64,000 bases of DNA from UBA4802 sp964509195 (GTDB lineage Bacteria; Spirochaetota; UBA4802; UB4802): the NCBI GenBank assembly GCA_964509195.1, contig CAZDWJ010000007.1, forward strand, positions 1 through 64,000, written 5' to 3'. Positions 1-8,301 of this stretch are shown piece after piece (position 1 is the first letter of the stretch; each line of letters opens with the position of its first letter). Under the pieces are notes generated by a model that was not told where the DNA came from, did no database searches, and saw nothing but the letters and a program-made list of their open reading frames with translations. The translations under genes and the position numbers were made by a program.

Positions 1-205
1 AAATCGATGAACATCTTCGCTTCCGCCTTGTGCTCAATATACTGCGATAACTCCTTCCCATTTGCCCACTGCTGATAGTGATAACAAAACTGTGAATATC
101 CATATCCGTCGGTAAGTTCAGGACGATACTCGTCCCCTATGGCTCCTTGAGTTGTAACATTTCACGTACCTTATTCATGTTGACTTTCTTTTTGATTATG
201 TGCAT
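1..205 (-). pseudogene. Decayed IS21-family transposase (IstA-like) remnant, cut by the left window edge
   Basis: Read on the minus strand, an ATG at 205 (or 178) starts an N-terminal piece, MNKVREMLQLKE, that ends at a TAG at 139-137. A second frame then opens at once and reads DGYGYSQFCYHYQQW followed by EHKAEAKMFID, which continues past position 1. The DGYGYSxFCxxYxxW and EHKAGxKMFVD-type strings are hallmarks of IS21-family IstA transposases, recognised from memory of the family. In an intact IstA about 80-100 residues normally separate the start from this block, so the copy carries an internal deletion and a frameshift. It cannot make a working transposase unless another copy exists. Whether istB lies further left cannot be seen. 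Confidence 0.7.
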
Positions 206-340
206 ACCTCTCTAATAGTAATGCAGGGGCAATATGTTAGGTACTCTTGAAAAGCTACAAAAAAGTAACCGGTTTGTTAAGGAATGAGCGGAAACTCCCA
301 TCGAAATGGGTAGCAGGTTGTGAGCGGAATTTCTACTATA
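206..340. mobile_element. Probable terminal region of the IS21-type element with repeated 9-mers
   Basis: This stretch lies upstream of the istA-like start. It holds two direct copies of TGAGCGGAA, at 285-293 and 321-329. IS21-family ends usually carry several short internal repeats near the terminal inverted repeat, so these fit an element end. I cannot fix the exact outer boundary because no clear CA terminus or target duplication is visible. Confidence 0.4.
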
Positions 341-543
341 TCTATACTTTATAAAAAATAATTTGACTTAATTCATATAATACCTTATTCATAAATAAGC
401 AATACATTCATTCTTTACCTATTTTTTAATTTTTGTTTTTATTAAAAATTTTTTTAAATAATGAATAATTGATGTATATTATGTTTTAGTATTTTATTAT
501 ATAGAATTATTCTTAATTACTCACATTCAAAGGGGGTGACTAT
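341..543. other. AT-rich intergenic region upstream of the dsrE2-like gene
   Basis: About 200 bases of very AT-rich sequence. It ends in a strong ribosome binding site (AAGGGGGTG at about 530-538) for the gene starting at 544. It probably contains that operon's promoter, but no pair of -35 and -10 boxes with normal spacing stands out. Confidence 0.4.
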
Positions 544-1083
544 ATGGATATTAACCAAACACTAGAATCCATCCAGAATCAGATTAAAGAGATTCAAGAT
601 GGCCGAAAAGACAAGTTAGCAATGGTTGTATTTAGTGGCGATTTAGATAAGCTTTTAGCTGCTTTTATAATAGCTACTGGCGCTGTTGCTATGGGCATGG
701 AAGCTGTTATGTTTTTCACCTTCTGGGCAACGCCAGCGTTACGAGATAATAAGAAAAAAGGTAAAGGGAAAAACCTTTTTGGGAAAATGTTCAGCTTTAT
801 GCTTCCAAAAGGTGCCTCAGAGGCTAAGCTTTCAAAGATGAATATGGGTGGAATGGGAACTGGTATGATGAAGTATCTCATGAAGAAGAAGAATATTCAG
901 GACCTGGACGGAATGATAGCACTTGCTGCTGAACTTGGAGTAAAAATTTATGTATGTGAAATGTCAATGGATTTGATGGGATTTAAAATAGATGAAATGA
1001 TTGATTATCCTGATATGAAATCTGTTGGAGTGGCAACATTCTTGCAGGAAGCTTCTGATAGTAAAATTCAGCTGTTCATTTAA
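544..1083 (+). CDS. DsrE2-like (DsrE/DsrF/DrsH-family) protein
   Basis: A 179-residue protein of the DsrE/F family in the DsrE2-like subgroup, with a hydrophobic strand-helix unit at about 24-62 and a C-terminal part containing YVCEMSMDLMGF. Cys138 sits where DsrE2 proteins keep a conserved cysteine. Members bind and pass sulfane sulfur, usually together with TusA, which is encoded 105 bp downstream. The middle (70-115) is rich in Lys, Gly and Met and may be a flexible linker. A strong Shine-Dalgarno (GGGGGTG) fixes the start. It is the first gene of a sulfur-relay and redox cluster ending at 3428. Family assignment is firm; the sulfur substrate is inferred. Confidence 0.8.
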   Translation: MDINQTLESIQNQIKEIQDGRKDKLAMVVFSGDLDKLLAAFIIATGAVAMGMEAVMFFTFWATPALRDNKKKGKGKNLFGKMFSFMLPKGASEAKLSKMNMGGMGTGMMKYLMKKKNIQDLDGMIALAAELGVKIYVCEMSMDLMGFKIDEMIDYPDMKSVGVATFLQEASDSKIQLFI

Positions 1084-1188
1084 TTTTTTTCTTGTATGAT
1101 GTATGTTAATATTATATTATTCTTAATGAATGTAAATTGATATATCTTCATAACATATTAATTTTTTTTAAAATAAGGAGTTAAGACA

Positions 1189-1428
1189 ATGAGTGACATT
1201 AAACCAGATGTAACTATGGATTTAAAAGGATTAGCCTGCCCTCTTCCCGTAGTTAAGGTTTCTCAGCAAATTAAGAAGATGCAGGTAGGCCAGATTCTTA
1301 TGGCTGAAACCACAGATCCAGGTGCACTTGCAGATTTTCCTGCATGGGCAAAAACAAGTGGTAATGAGATTCTTGACACAGTAAAAGATGGCAATGTAAC
1401 AAAGTTTTTCATTAAAAAGCTTAAATAG
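1189..1428 (+). CDS. tusA: TusA-family sulfur carrier protein
   Basis: A 79-residue TusA/SirA-like protein. The diagnostic motif LACPLPVVK is present, with the persulfide-carrying Cys17 in CPLP. TusA proteins accept sulfur from desulfurases or rhodaneses and hand it to partners such as DsrE, or to tRNA thiolation and molybdenum cofactor pathways. Here it lies between a DsrE2-like gene and DsrM/DsrK-like genes, which points to a dissimilatory sulfur relay rather than tRNA modification; that is an inference from context. An AAGGAG ribosome binding site precedes the ATG. The length is normal for the family. Confidence 0.9.
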   Translation: MSDIKPDVTMDLKGLACPLPVVKVSQQIKKMQVGQILMAETTDPGALADFPAWAKTSGNEILDTVKDGNVTKFFIKKLK

Positions 1429-1452
1429 TACACTGTTAAAACGAGGTGAACA

Positions 1453-2175
1453 ATGCTGGGCTATATATCCTATTTTATTCTTGTTCCAATGGTATATATT
1501 GCCTTTGCAACCTTAATTTTAGGACTTATTTATAAATTTTATGTTATTTACAGAGCTCCTGTCCCTGCTGGTACAGGAGCTATTTTCCCTAAAAAAGGTT
1601 CAAAGGTATTTGGTCTTATTTATGATGCAATGGTGTTTCCCAATGTTTACATTAAGCAAAGGTTTTTCTGGTTTGTCATAATGATATTTCATATTGCGTT
1701 TTTCTTTTTATTCTTAGGACATCTTGAATTAGTTGATGAGTTTGCGATTCTCCAGATTATCCCTCATAAAGTGTTCCTGGGTGGTGGTGTAATCGGTATT
1801 ATTCTTATGATTACAACACTATATTTTTTATTTAGGCGATTTGGTACCCCTTATCGTGAAATATCAGTTCCTGAAGATTTTATAATTCTGCTGGTACTTT
1901 TTTTCTGTATATTGTTTGGTTCAATACTTCATCTGGCTGAACGCTACAGCGATTGGGGTGCAGTGCTTAGGGTTGACGTCAATGATTATCGACAATGGCT
2001 ACAGAGCTTGATACTGCTTAAACCAGAGCTATCGTATAAAATTACAGAACTATCGCACTATACTATTCTTGTTCTTCATGTGCTTTTTGCAAATATTTTC
2101 CTTATGATGTTTCCATTCAGCAAAATGGTACATTCAGTTTTTACATTCTTAGCACATTATCGTAAAAGGAAATAG
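1453..2175 (+). CDS. DsrM/NarI-like membrane cytochrome b subunit
   Basis: A 240-residue integral membrane protein with about five helices (roughly 5-30, 72-92, 106-126, 142-163, 203-223). Histidines in or next to helices (H80, H90, H160, H202, H209, H227) could ligate b-type hemes, as in the NarI/DsrM/HdrE family. In such complexes this subunit oxidises or reduces menaquinone and exchanges electrons with a cytoplasmic Fe-S partner. That partner is the next gene, which starts 2 bases after the stop. The ribosome binding site is GAGGTG. The coding sequence contains two near-identical copies of the window-wide GAGCTATCG motif (2026 and 2047). Exact subfamily (DsrM, HdrE or TmcC-like) is not certain. 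Confidence 0.75.
   Translation: MLGYISYFILVPMVYIAFATLILGLIYKFYVIYRAPVPAGTGAIFPKKGSKVFGLIYDAMVFPNVYIKQRFFWFVIMIFHIAFFFLFLGHLELVDEFAILQIIPHKVFLGGGVIGIILMITTLYFLFRRFGTPYREISVPEDFIILLVLFFCILFGSILHLAERYSDWGAVLRVDVNDYRQWLQSLILLKPELSYKITELSHYTILVLHVLFANIFLMMFPFSKMVHSVFTFLAHYRKRK
2026..2056 (+). repeat. GAGCTATCG plus the one-mismatch copy GAACTATCGC
   Basis: GAGCTATCG at 2026-2034 and GAACTATCGC at 2047-2056 in the dsrM-like gene, both read as the peptide ELS. Same direct orientation, 21 bp apart. Confidence 0.55.
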
Positions 2176-2177
2176 CC

Positions 2178-3428
2178 ATGGATAAGGAAAAAGTTTTAGA
2201 ACTTACACAGGTTATTATTAAAAAGAAATTGAATAGGCCCATGCTGTATTATTTAGACCTCTGCACCCGATGTGGCCTGTGTTACGATACATGCCATGCC
2301 TATCAGGGCATTCCAAAAAAAGAATATTCCCCAGTGGGGAGAGCTGAAGTTGTGCGTAAGGTTTTCAGAAAATATTTCAGACCTACAGGCAAATTTTTGC
2401 CGTGGTGGGGAGATGCTCAAGAATTTGATGAAAACGTTATGGAAGAGCTAAAAGAAGCGGCATTTTCATGTACCGGTTGCCGGCGCTGTACTGTATTCTG
2501 CCCATTTGGCATTGATATGCCATACATCTTAGGAATTGCAAAGGAATTACTGATAGCGTATGGTAATGCTCCTGAAGAGTTGGTAATGCTTGCAGATGGT
2601 GCCGTTGAAAAAGGCAAAAGCGTTGATATGTTCAAAGAAGGCTACAAAGGTGTTATAAAAGACCTTGAAAAAGAAGTTCAGAAGCTTATCAATGCACCAT
2701 CAAGCGAAGGGCTCATCCCAATGGAAAAGAAAGGTGCCAATATTTTATTTGTTGGACTTTCGGGTGCACACTCTATCGTGTATCCTGCTGCTATATTTAA
2801 TGCTGCAAAAGAGGACTGGACATTAAGCTACTTTGAAGCAGTAAACTTTGGTTTCTTTGCCGGTGACAGTGAAAAGGCAAATTTTATAGCTAACCGTATC
2901 ATTAATGAAGCAAAGGAATTAGGGGTTAAGGAGATAGTAATTGTTGAATGCGGTACTGCCTACAGGATACCTAAATTTTTATTGGGACCATTGCCATTCA
3001 AAGTATCAAGTATTGTGGAAGTAATTCACCGGTATATAAAAGAAGGTAGAATAAAGATAAAAGAAGGTGTAATAACTGATCCCGTCACATGGCATGATCC
3101 GTGCCAGCTTGGGAGAAATGGCGGTATATATGACCAGCCACGTGAGATATTGAAGATGATGGCAAAAGATTATCGCGAGATGAATCCTACACGGGAATAC
3201 AACTGGTGTTGTGGTGGTGGTGGCGGATTGGTTGCCCTTGATAATGAAGAATTCAGAATTAAAAGTGGCAAGCCCAAAAAAGAACAGATCGAAAAATCAG
3301 GAGCAAAACTGGTTGTTACTGCCTGTGAAAACTGTCATTTGCAGCTATCTACTATAAGTGCAGGCTATGGAATGGGTGTAGCGATTGAGTCATTTACTAA
3401 ATTGGTTGGTGAAAATCTAATAATATAA
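2178..3428 (+). CDS. DsrK/HdrD-like (Fe-S)-binding protein with CCG domain
   Basis: A 416-residue soluble Fe-S protein. Two [4Fe-4S] motifs lie near the N-terminus (C29-C32-C35-C39 and C98-C101-C104-C108). The C-terminal half carries a CCG-type site, C309...C344-C345...C383-x2-C386, matching the pattern that holds the catalytic noncubane cluster in heterodisulfide reductase HdrD and in DsrK. With the preceding cytochrome b it would form a membrane-bound DsrMK-like pair that couples the quinone pool to a disulfide or persulfide substrate, possibly a sulfurated TusA or DsrE relative (inference). No DsrAB, DsrC or DsrJOP is present in the window. It ends just before a strong terminator. Confidence 0.82.
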   Translation: MDKEKVLELTQVIIKKKLNRPMLYYLDLCTRCGLCYDTCHAYQGIPKKEYSPVGRAEVVRKVFRKYFRPTGKFLPWWGDAQEFDENVMEELKEAAFSCTGCRRCTVFCPFGIDMPYILGIAKELLIAYGNAPEELVMLADGAVEKGKSVDMFKEGYKGVIKDLEKEVQKLINAPSSEGLIPMEKKGANILFVGLSGAHSIVYPAAIFNAAKEDWTLSYFEAVNFGFFAGDSEKANFIANRIINEAKELGVKEIVIVECGTAYRIPKFLLGPLPFKVSSIVEVIHRYIKEGRIKIKEGVITDPVTWHDPCQLGRNGGIYDQPREILKMMAKDYREMNPTREYNWCCGGGGGLVALDNEEFRIKSGKPKKEQIEKSGAKLVVTACENCHLQLSTISAGYGMGVAIESFTKLVGENLII

Positions 3429-3437
3429 TTCAACAAC

Positions 3438-3464
3438 AGCGGGGTTTTATCCCCGCTTTGTTTA
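3438..3464 (+). terminator. Rho-independent terminator after the dsrK-like gene
   Basis: Perfect 7-bp stem AGCGGGG / CCCCGCT with a 6-base loop (TTTTAT), followed by TTGTTT. It closes the 544-3428 operon and lies between converging genes. Confidence 0.85.
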
Positions 3465-3473
3465 CTTTATTTG

Positions 3474-5999
3474 CTAATTTGCCTTCTTTTTTATTATTTC
3501 TATAAATTCATTACTTTTTTTGTATGGTTGCATCATTGACAAATCAGCAAATGTATCTAGTGCTGTCTGGTAATCTTTCAGAGCAAAACATATTTGCCCA
3601 AATAAATAATTAAATTCTTTATGGTCAGGTTTTTCTTTCAGAGCCTGAAGTATTGCCTTTTTAGCTTCCTCATAATTTTTATTTTTCATCAAAAGCTTTG
3701 CCTTGAGATAATTATACGAAGCTGAAAGTGGAACTGTTGTTATTGAATTCAGAATTGATAATGCTTCATTATAATTTTTCTTTTTGTAAAGCGTAAATGC
3801 CTTTTTAAGATAGCTTTCCACTGCAACCGGCTCCCCTATTTCAATAACACAAAGGGTAATATCATCGCGAATATCACCTTCTTCAGACTTAAGAAAATTT
3901 TCAAGGTCCTTTAAAATTATATCAATTTGATCCTGAGGGGCAAAATCACGCGATGCAACAAGAATATTTGTAAAACGCTCATTCCCATACAGGTGACCAC
4001 TTTTAGCTCTAGCTTCAGTAATTCCATCGGTATATAGAATAATACGATCCTTGGTGTTTAGTTCAAACAAACATTCTGGATAATGAATATGTTCATCAGC
4101 CCCAATAAACAGTGAATCTGTGGTCAAAGGATATACTGTATCATTCTGCGTTATAATATAAATATCAGTGTGGCCACAATTAGTATATAATAATTCCATA
4201 TTTACAAAATCAATAATGCCTAAAAAAAGTGTAAAATAAAAACCACTTTCTTGTAATATAGGTGTAAGTTTTTGATTAAGTTGTGTACAAATTGCTGAAG
4301 CAGATTTATATAACCGGGAAAGATTTTCTATCTCTGTCTTAATCATTGATGTAAGTAACGCTGATGGGATCCCATGGCCTGACACATCAACAACTCCAAT
4401 CAGATAATGTGTTTCATCTAATTGTTCCATAATAAAGAAATCGCCACTTACCTCCATATACGGTCTGAAATACACTGATGCATATAATTGATTATTTGAT
4501 GGAAGTATTGCAGGCAATAATGTTTTTTGCACTGTTTTAGCCAATTTAAGCTCAAATTCCATCTGCTCATTTTTTTTCTGAAGCTGTTCAGTTCTCTGCA
4601 TTACAAGAGCTTCTAAATTGTTCTTTAAGTTGTTCAGGCTATGATACATAAGTGAATTAGCTATTGCAATTGATGAAGCTGATTTAATATTTTGTAAAAA
4701 ATCAATCTCATCATTAGATAGTGCTTTTAAATTAGTTCGCTCAGATAGCGTAATAATACCGATAAATTCTGTATGTTCCAATGGGACAATATATTCCGCA
4801 GATAATTGTTCAAACCATGGTAGTAAGATATTCCTAATTTGTTCATATTGTGGTTTATTCTCAATTAATTTTTTTTCAATCACACCTGGATTTTTTGAAA
4901 GATAATCCTGAACTTGTTTATCTATTATAATTACATCTCCATTGAGATTGTATAATTCATTTTCTCTATCTTCAGCTTTAATAAATATTTCAACATTTTT
5001 AATAAGCAATGTACGTTTCAATATATAGGATAGTTCATTTAATAATAAATGCAGATCTTTTAATAATGCAATATCGTTAATAAACTGTGACTCAACTTTT
5101 TTTAGATTATATTTTCTGCGGTTAAAAAGCTGGTCTATGAGTGGCTGAATCTTTATAAAATAAAGATAATTAATTCCAAACCAGATTATCAATAAGAAAA
5201 ATAACAATGATTTATCAAATGATTGGAAAAAGGGATATAGGATGTTAAAAATAATAATATTTGGTATGATAATTACTGATGAAATACATAACCAAATAAA
5301 AGTTATATGCAAGACACTCTGTATGTCCATTAAACGATAACGCAGGATGCCATATCCCAGAAAAATAAGAGGTATAAACATTAAATTGCTTAGAGGATAA
5401 AAATTATAACCTAACATTGCAGGAACATTGCAAGCAGTAAAGATACCAATTAAATTCAATGCCAATATAATATATTTTATTTTTAAACGAACTAACTCAT
5501 TTTTTTCCTGCCGTAATTTCAAAATACTAATCACTATACCATATACAAGCACGGAAAATGCATATACCCCAAAAACCTGAAATATGATCCCACCTTTAGC
5601 AATATGACCCCATGGATATGAAAGAAGATCTGAAATATAATATGGAGTGTGAACTAAAAACGCAAACACTGCACTTATTACAAAAGTTAGAACTTCAAGA
5701 TATGGTCTTTTTATATTTAACGCAGTGTGATAAAATAACATGCCAATAAAAGGAATAAAAACATAAATAGTATGGATAGCTCTTTCCATCTTTAGAATGG
5801 TATTCACGTCTTTAATAATAAAATGGCCTAAAAAATTTGGAGTAAGCAGTGCATACCACAAACAGAAGAGCGCAAACAGTATATTCTCTTTTTTTAGTTT
5901 ACCTTTAAATACTGCAATACCGGCAATTATTAGACTTGTTAGCAAAGTAATAAACGGAGGGAGCATAAATATATTGAGAGTAGATATGATATCATGCAT
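3474..5999 (-). CDS. 7TM-GAF-like SpoIIE-type PP2C phosphatase with C-terminal TPR
   Basis: An 841-residue membrane regulator. The first 300 residues hold many hydrophobic helices with a GYGILRYRLMDIQ segment typical of the 7TM region found before histidine kinases. A GAF-like region follows (about 300-450), then a short coiled coil (455-485), then a SpoIIE/RsbU PP2C phosphatase domain (about 485-705) with DVSGHGIPSAL and DGITEAR metal-site motifs. Two or three TPR units close the protein (720-841). Such enzymes dephosphorylate STAS-domain anti-sigma antagonists; a STAS gene exists at 29921 but is unlinked, so pairing is inference. The start has a GAGG ribosome binding site 8 bases upstream of the ATG. 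Confidence 0.85.
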   Translation of the reverse strand: MHDIISTLNIFMLPPFITLLTSLIIAGIAVFKGKLKKENILFALFCLWYALLTPNFLGHFIIKDVNTILKMERAIHTIYVFIPFIGMLFYHTALNIKRPYLEVLTFVISAVFAFLVHTPYYISDLLSYPWGHIAKGGIIFQVFGVYAFSVLVYGIVISILKLRQEKNELVRLKIKYIILALNLIGIFTACNVPAMLGYNFYPLSNLMFIPLIFLGYGILRYRLMDIQSVLHITFIWLCISSVIIIPNIIIFNILYPFFQSFDKSLLFFLLIIWFGINYLYFIKIQPLIDQLFNRRKYNLKKVESQFINDIALLKDLHLLLNELSYILKRTLLIKNVEIFIKAEDRENELYNLNGDVIIIDKQVQDYLSKNPGVIEKKLIENKPQYEQIRNILLPWFEQLSAEYIVPLEHTEFIGIITLSERTNLKALSNDEIDFLQNIKSASSIAIANSLMYHSLNNLKNNLEALVMQRTEQLQKKNEQMEFELKLAKTVQKTLLPAILPSNNQLYASVYFRPYMEVSGDFFIMEQLDETHYLIGVVDVSGHGIPSALLTSMIKTEIENLSRLYKSASAICTQLNQKLTPILQESGFYFTLFLGIIDFVNMELLYTNCGHTDIYIITQNDTVYPLTTDSLFIGADEHIHYPECLFELNTKDRIILYTDGITEARAKSGHLYGNERFTNILVASRDFAPQDQIDIILKDLENFLKSEEGDIRDDITLCVIEIGEPVAVESYLKKAFTLYKKKNYNEALSILNSITTVPLSASYNYLKAKLLMKNKNYEEAKKAILQALKEKPDHKEFNYLFGQICFALKDYQTALDTFADLSMMQPYKKSNEFIEIIKKKAN

Positions 6000-6075
6000 A
6001 TAGCAACCTCAGCAATTATAACAATAATGTGGACAGTGTATGTTCAGAATATTGTTACAGTCAATAGTATTTTTA

Positions 6076-6528
6076 TCAGGTGTGGGCTTTTCGTACTATA
6101 TCTGGATGTAATCCCCAATAAAATTGACAACAAAATACTCCTTCTTCTTCAAAAAATCCAAAAGTATAGTTTCTATATCGATAGTTATCGGTATCATCTT
6201 CTTTTAAAAGTAAATCTACCAAATCAAAAAGTACAGTATCAATGCAATATTCAATAACCCTGGCTAAAGACATCTTATATACCTTCCTAACATCCATAAA
6301 AAACTCATACTCATCTTCAAACAGATATAAATGGAACCTCACCCAATCATTGTTTCTTTTTCTGTAAGAAAGTCTTTTAAACCTGTGAATCTGAAACTTT
6401 TCACTAGACACAGCATAATTAATCAGCGATGATATTAACGTCCGAATAGAAATATTGCATTTTTGAGAATAGAATTGCAATAGCTCAAGATGTTTTGAAG
6501 AAATACAGGTTGTAGTTTCAAGATACAT
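6076..6528 (-). CDS. Small helix-rich protein of unknown function, possibly DNA-binding
   Basis: A 150-residue cytoplasmic protein with no signal peptide or membrane segment. It seems to have two similar halves: residues 12-45 (LELLQFYSQKCNISIRTLIS) and 65-100 (EFFMDVRKVYKMSLARVIEY). Each half looks like a helix pair preceded by a short strand, as in ribbon-helix-helix proteins or the Leptospira DUF1564-type proteins. That likeness is a weak impression, not a firm family call. A GAGAGGATG ribosome binding site supports the start. It lies between the SpoIIE phosphatase and a HAD gene but is not tightly coupled to either. The function is unknown. Confidence 0.6.
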   Translation of the reverse strand: MYLETTTCISSKHLELLQFYSQKCNISIRTLISSLINYAVSSEKFQIHRFKRLSYRKRNNDWVRFHLYLFEDEYEFFMDVRKVYKMSLARVIEYCIDTVLFDLVDLLLKEDDTDNYRYRNYTFGFFEEEGVFCCQFYWGLHPDIVRKAHT

Positions 6529-6574
6529 TTCATCCTCTCAAAGTATATAAAAGTTTTATTTTTGTATAATACCA

Positions 6575-7255
6575 TTAATTACTATTTTGCCATTCTATCA
6601 TTATACTATCGACAATATCCGGAATTTCATAAAAGGAATGCGCAATCCACCTGCAATGAGCAATTTCATTATCGTTATGTCCAAACGCACACGCAATAAA
6701 CGGCATATTGTTGTGCTTTGCAGCCATCATATCACTGGTTCTGTCACCAACCATAATAAGCATAGTGCAATTCTGCAATGTCTTTTTGTAATGTGACAAC
6801 AATAGTGTTTTATCAATTAATTTAATATCTTCAAGTGCAGTAATATGCAAAAAATAATGTGTTAATCCATAAGCTTTTAAAACAGCCTCCACATATTCTT
6901 TCCGTCCATTAGATGCTGTTAAAAGACCATATCCCTTATCATACAACACAGGGATTGTTTCAACAACACCAGGCAAAATAGTTCCTTTATGTTGTAAAAC
7001 AAGCTCAGATAATTTGGCAGTACAATAATCATTAAGTATTTGCGATAACTCTTGTGATAAAGACGGGAAGAGCGAAGTAAATATCTGGTCTACAGGAATA
7101 CCAACAAGCTTCATGATCTCATCAGTGGTTGGTTTACGAAGATTACTATGAGGATATTGCATTAAAAATACATCTATTCCCTGCTCAAATGCCTGTCCAA
7201 CAACTGGTGAACAATCATATAATGTACCATCGATATCAAATGCAATATAAACCAT
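6575..7255 (-). CDS. HAD-superfamily phosphatase (phosphoglycolate phosphatase-like)
   Basis: A 226-residue HAD hydrolase of the Gph/PGMB type. The motifs are in order: FDIDGTLYD (nucleophile Asp7 and acid-base Asp9), LLTASNG, a Lys in the DIKLIDK region, and MVGDRTSDMMAA for the Mg2+ site. A four-helix cap is expected between motifs one and two (15-90). Substrates in this family range from phosphoglycolate to pyrophosphate and nucleotides; the sequence alone does not choose. It is transcribed away from pyrD and has only a weak ribosome binding site. Confidence 0.82.
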   Translation of the reverse strand: MVYIAFDIDGTLYDCSPVVGQAFEQGIDVFLMQYPHSNLRKPTTDEIMKLVGIPVDQIFTSLFPSLSQELSQILNDYCTAKLSELVLQHKGTILPGVVETIPVLYDKGYGLLTASNGRKEYVEAVLKAYGLTHYFLHITALEDIKLIDKTLLLSHYKKTLQNCTMLIMVGDRTSDMMAAKHNNMPFIACAFGHNDNEIAHCRWIAHSFYEIPDIVDSIMIEWQNSN

Positions 7256-7318
7256 AGACGTAACTATTTTTTATTGAATGTTATTTTCAACAAAATTTTA
7301 TTTCAATAATTTATTTTC

Positions 7319-7345
7319 TTGACTCATTTGAGCTATAATTATACT
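7319..7345 (+). promoter_or_regulatory. Candidate promoter for pyrD-hisC
   Basis: TTGACT at 7319-7324 and TATACT at 7340-7345, with a 15-base spacer, about 40 bases upstream of the pyrD start. The boxes are good but the spacer is short for a sigma-70 promoter. It sits between divergent genes. Confidence 0.4.
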
Positions 7346-7383
7346 TCACAATTGCATTTTATAAATATTTTACTGGAACAACC

Positions 7384-8298
7384 GTGAATCTTTCTGTAGC
7401 AATTGGCACATTACATCTAAAAAATCCCATTACTGTTGCATCCGGTACTGCTGGCTATGGTGAAGAACTTTCACAATTTATTGATATTGGGGCATTAGGT
7501 GCAATTTTTACAAAGGGTCTGTCAGTAAAACCACGTGCGGGGAATCCTGGTCCACGTATAGCAGAAACACCATCGGGGATGCTTAACTCCATTGGATTGG
7601 AAAATGTTGGACTTGACGCATTCCTATCGCATAAACTGCCGTTCTTACTCAAGGCAAACGCTACCGTTATTCCTAACATTGCCGGCCATTCAGTTGAAGA
7701 AAATGTTGAACTGGCACACACACTTTCACACACCAACGGTATTGCAGCTGTTGAACTCAACGTATCGTGTCCCAATGTTAAAGAAGGAGGGATTGCATTT
7801 GGGCAGGACTTAGCAGTATTCACAAAACTGCTTGAAAAAGTCCGCAAAGTAACACGTGGAGTGCTAATTGTAAAACTTTCTCCAAATGTTACTGATATCA
7901 CGCAATTTGCAAAAGCTGCTAAAGAAATTGGTGCAGATGCAGTATCGGCAGTGAATACCTTTGTAGGGATGAAGATTGATATAACTACACGTAAGCCATA
8001 TTTTGCAAATACATTTGCAGGCTTAAGTGGCCCTGCTATCAAGCCCATAGCTTTGCGTATGGTGTATCAGATTGTTGAACACGTGGATATACCAGTAATT
8101 GGCATTGGCGGTATATTTACCCTTGAAGACGCTCTTGAATTCCTAATGGCTGGGGCAAAAGCCATACAGATAGGTACTGCAAATCTGGTGAATCCTGATA
8201 CATCATCAACTATTTTAAAAAATTTGGAAGATTATTTACAACAACATTCAATTAGTGATATAAATAAATTGATTGGCATTGCTCAAATAAAGGAGTAA
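7384..8298 (+). CDS. pyrD: Dihydroorotate dehydrogenase, class 1B catalytic subunit
   Basis: A 304-residue FMN enzyme that oxidises dihydroorotate to orotate in pyrimidine synthesis. The active-site loop VELNVSCPN carries Cys129, the catalytic base of class 1 enzymes (class 2 uses Ser). NPGPRIAET and the C-terminal IGIGGIF and AIQIGTA phosphate-binding segments are also present. Class 1B enzymes normally work with the Fe-S/FAD subunit PyrK, which is not in this window. Translation begins at a GTG; the ribosome binding site is weak (CTGGAACAACC), so a slightly different start is possible. It is followed 3 bases later by hisC, so the two are co-transcribed. Confidence 0.9.
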   Translation: MNLSVAIGTLHLKNPITVASGTAGYGEELSQFIDIGALGAIFTKGLSVKPRAGNPGPRIAETPSGMLNSIGLENVGLDAFLSHKLPFLLKANATVIPNIAGHSVEENVELAHTLSHTNGIAAVELNVSCPNVKEGGIAFGQDLAVFTKLLEKVRKVTRGVLIVKLSPNVTDITQFAKAAKEIGADAVSAVNTFVGMKIDITTRKPYFANTFAGLSGPAIKPIALRMVYQIVEHVDIPVIGIGGIFTLEDALEFLMAGAKAIQIGTANLVNPDTSSTILKNLEDYLQQHSISDINKLIGIAQIKE

Positions 8299-8301
8299 CA
8301 C

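Noticed and set aside
7455..8048. A 197-codon open frame opposite pyrD
   Set aside because: Shadow of pyrD; no start context or family features.
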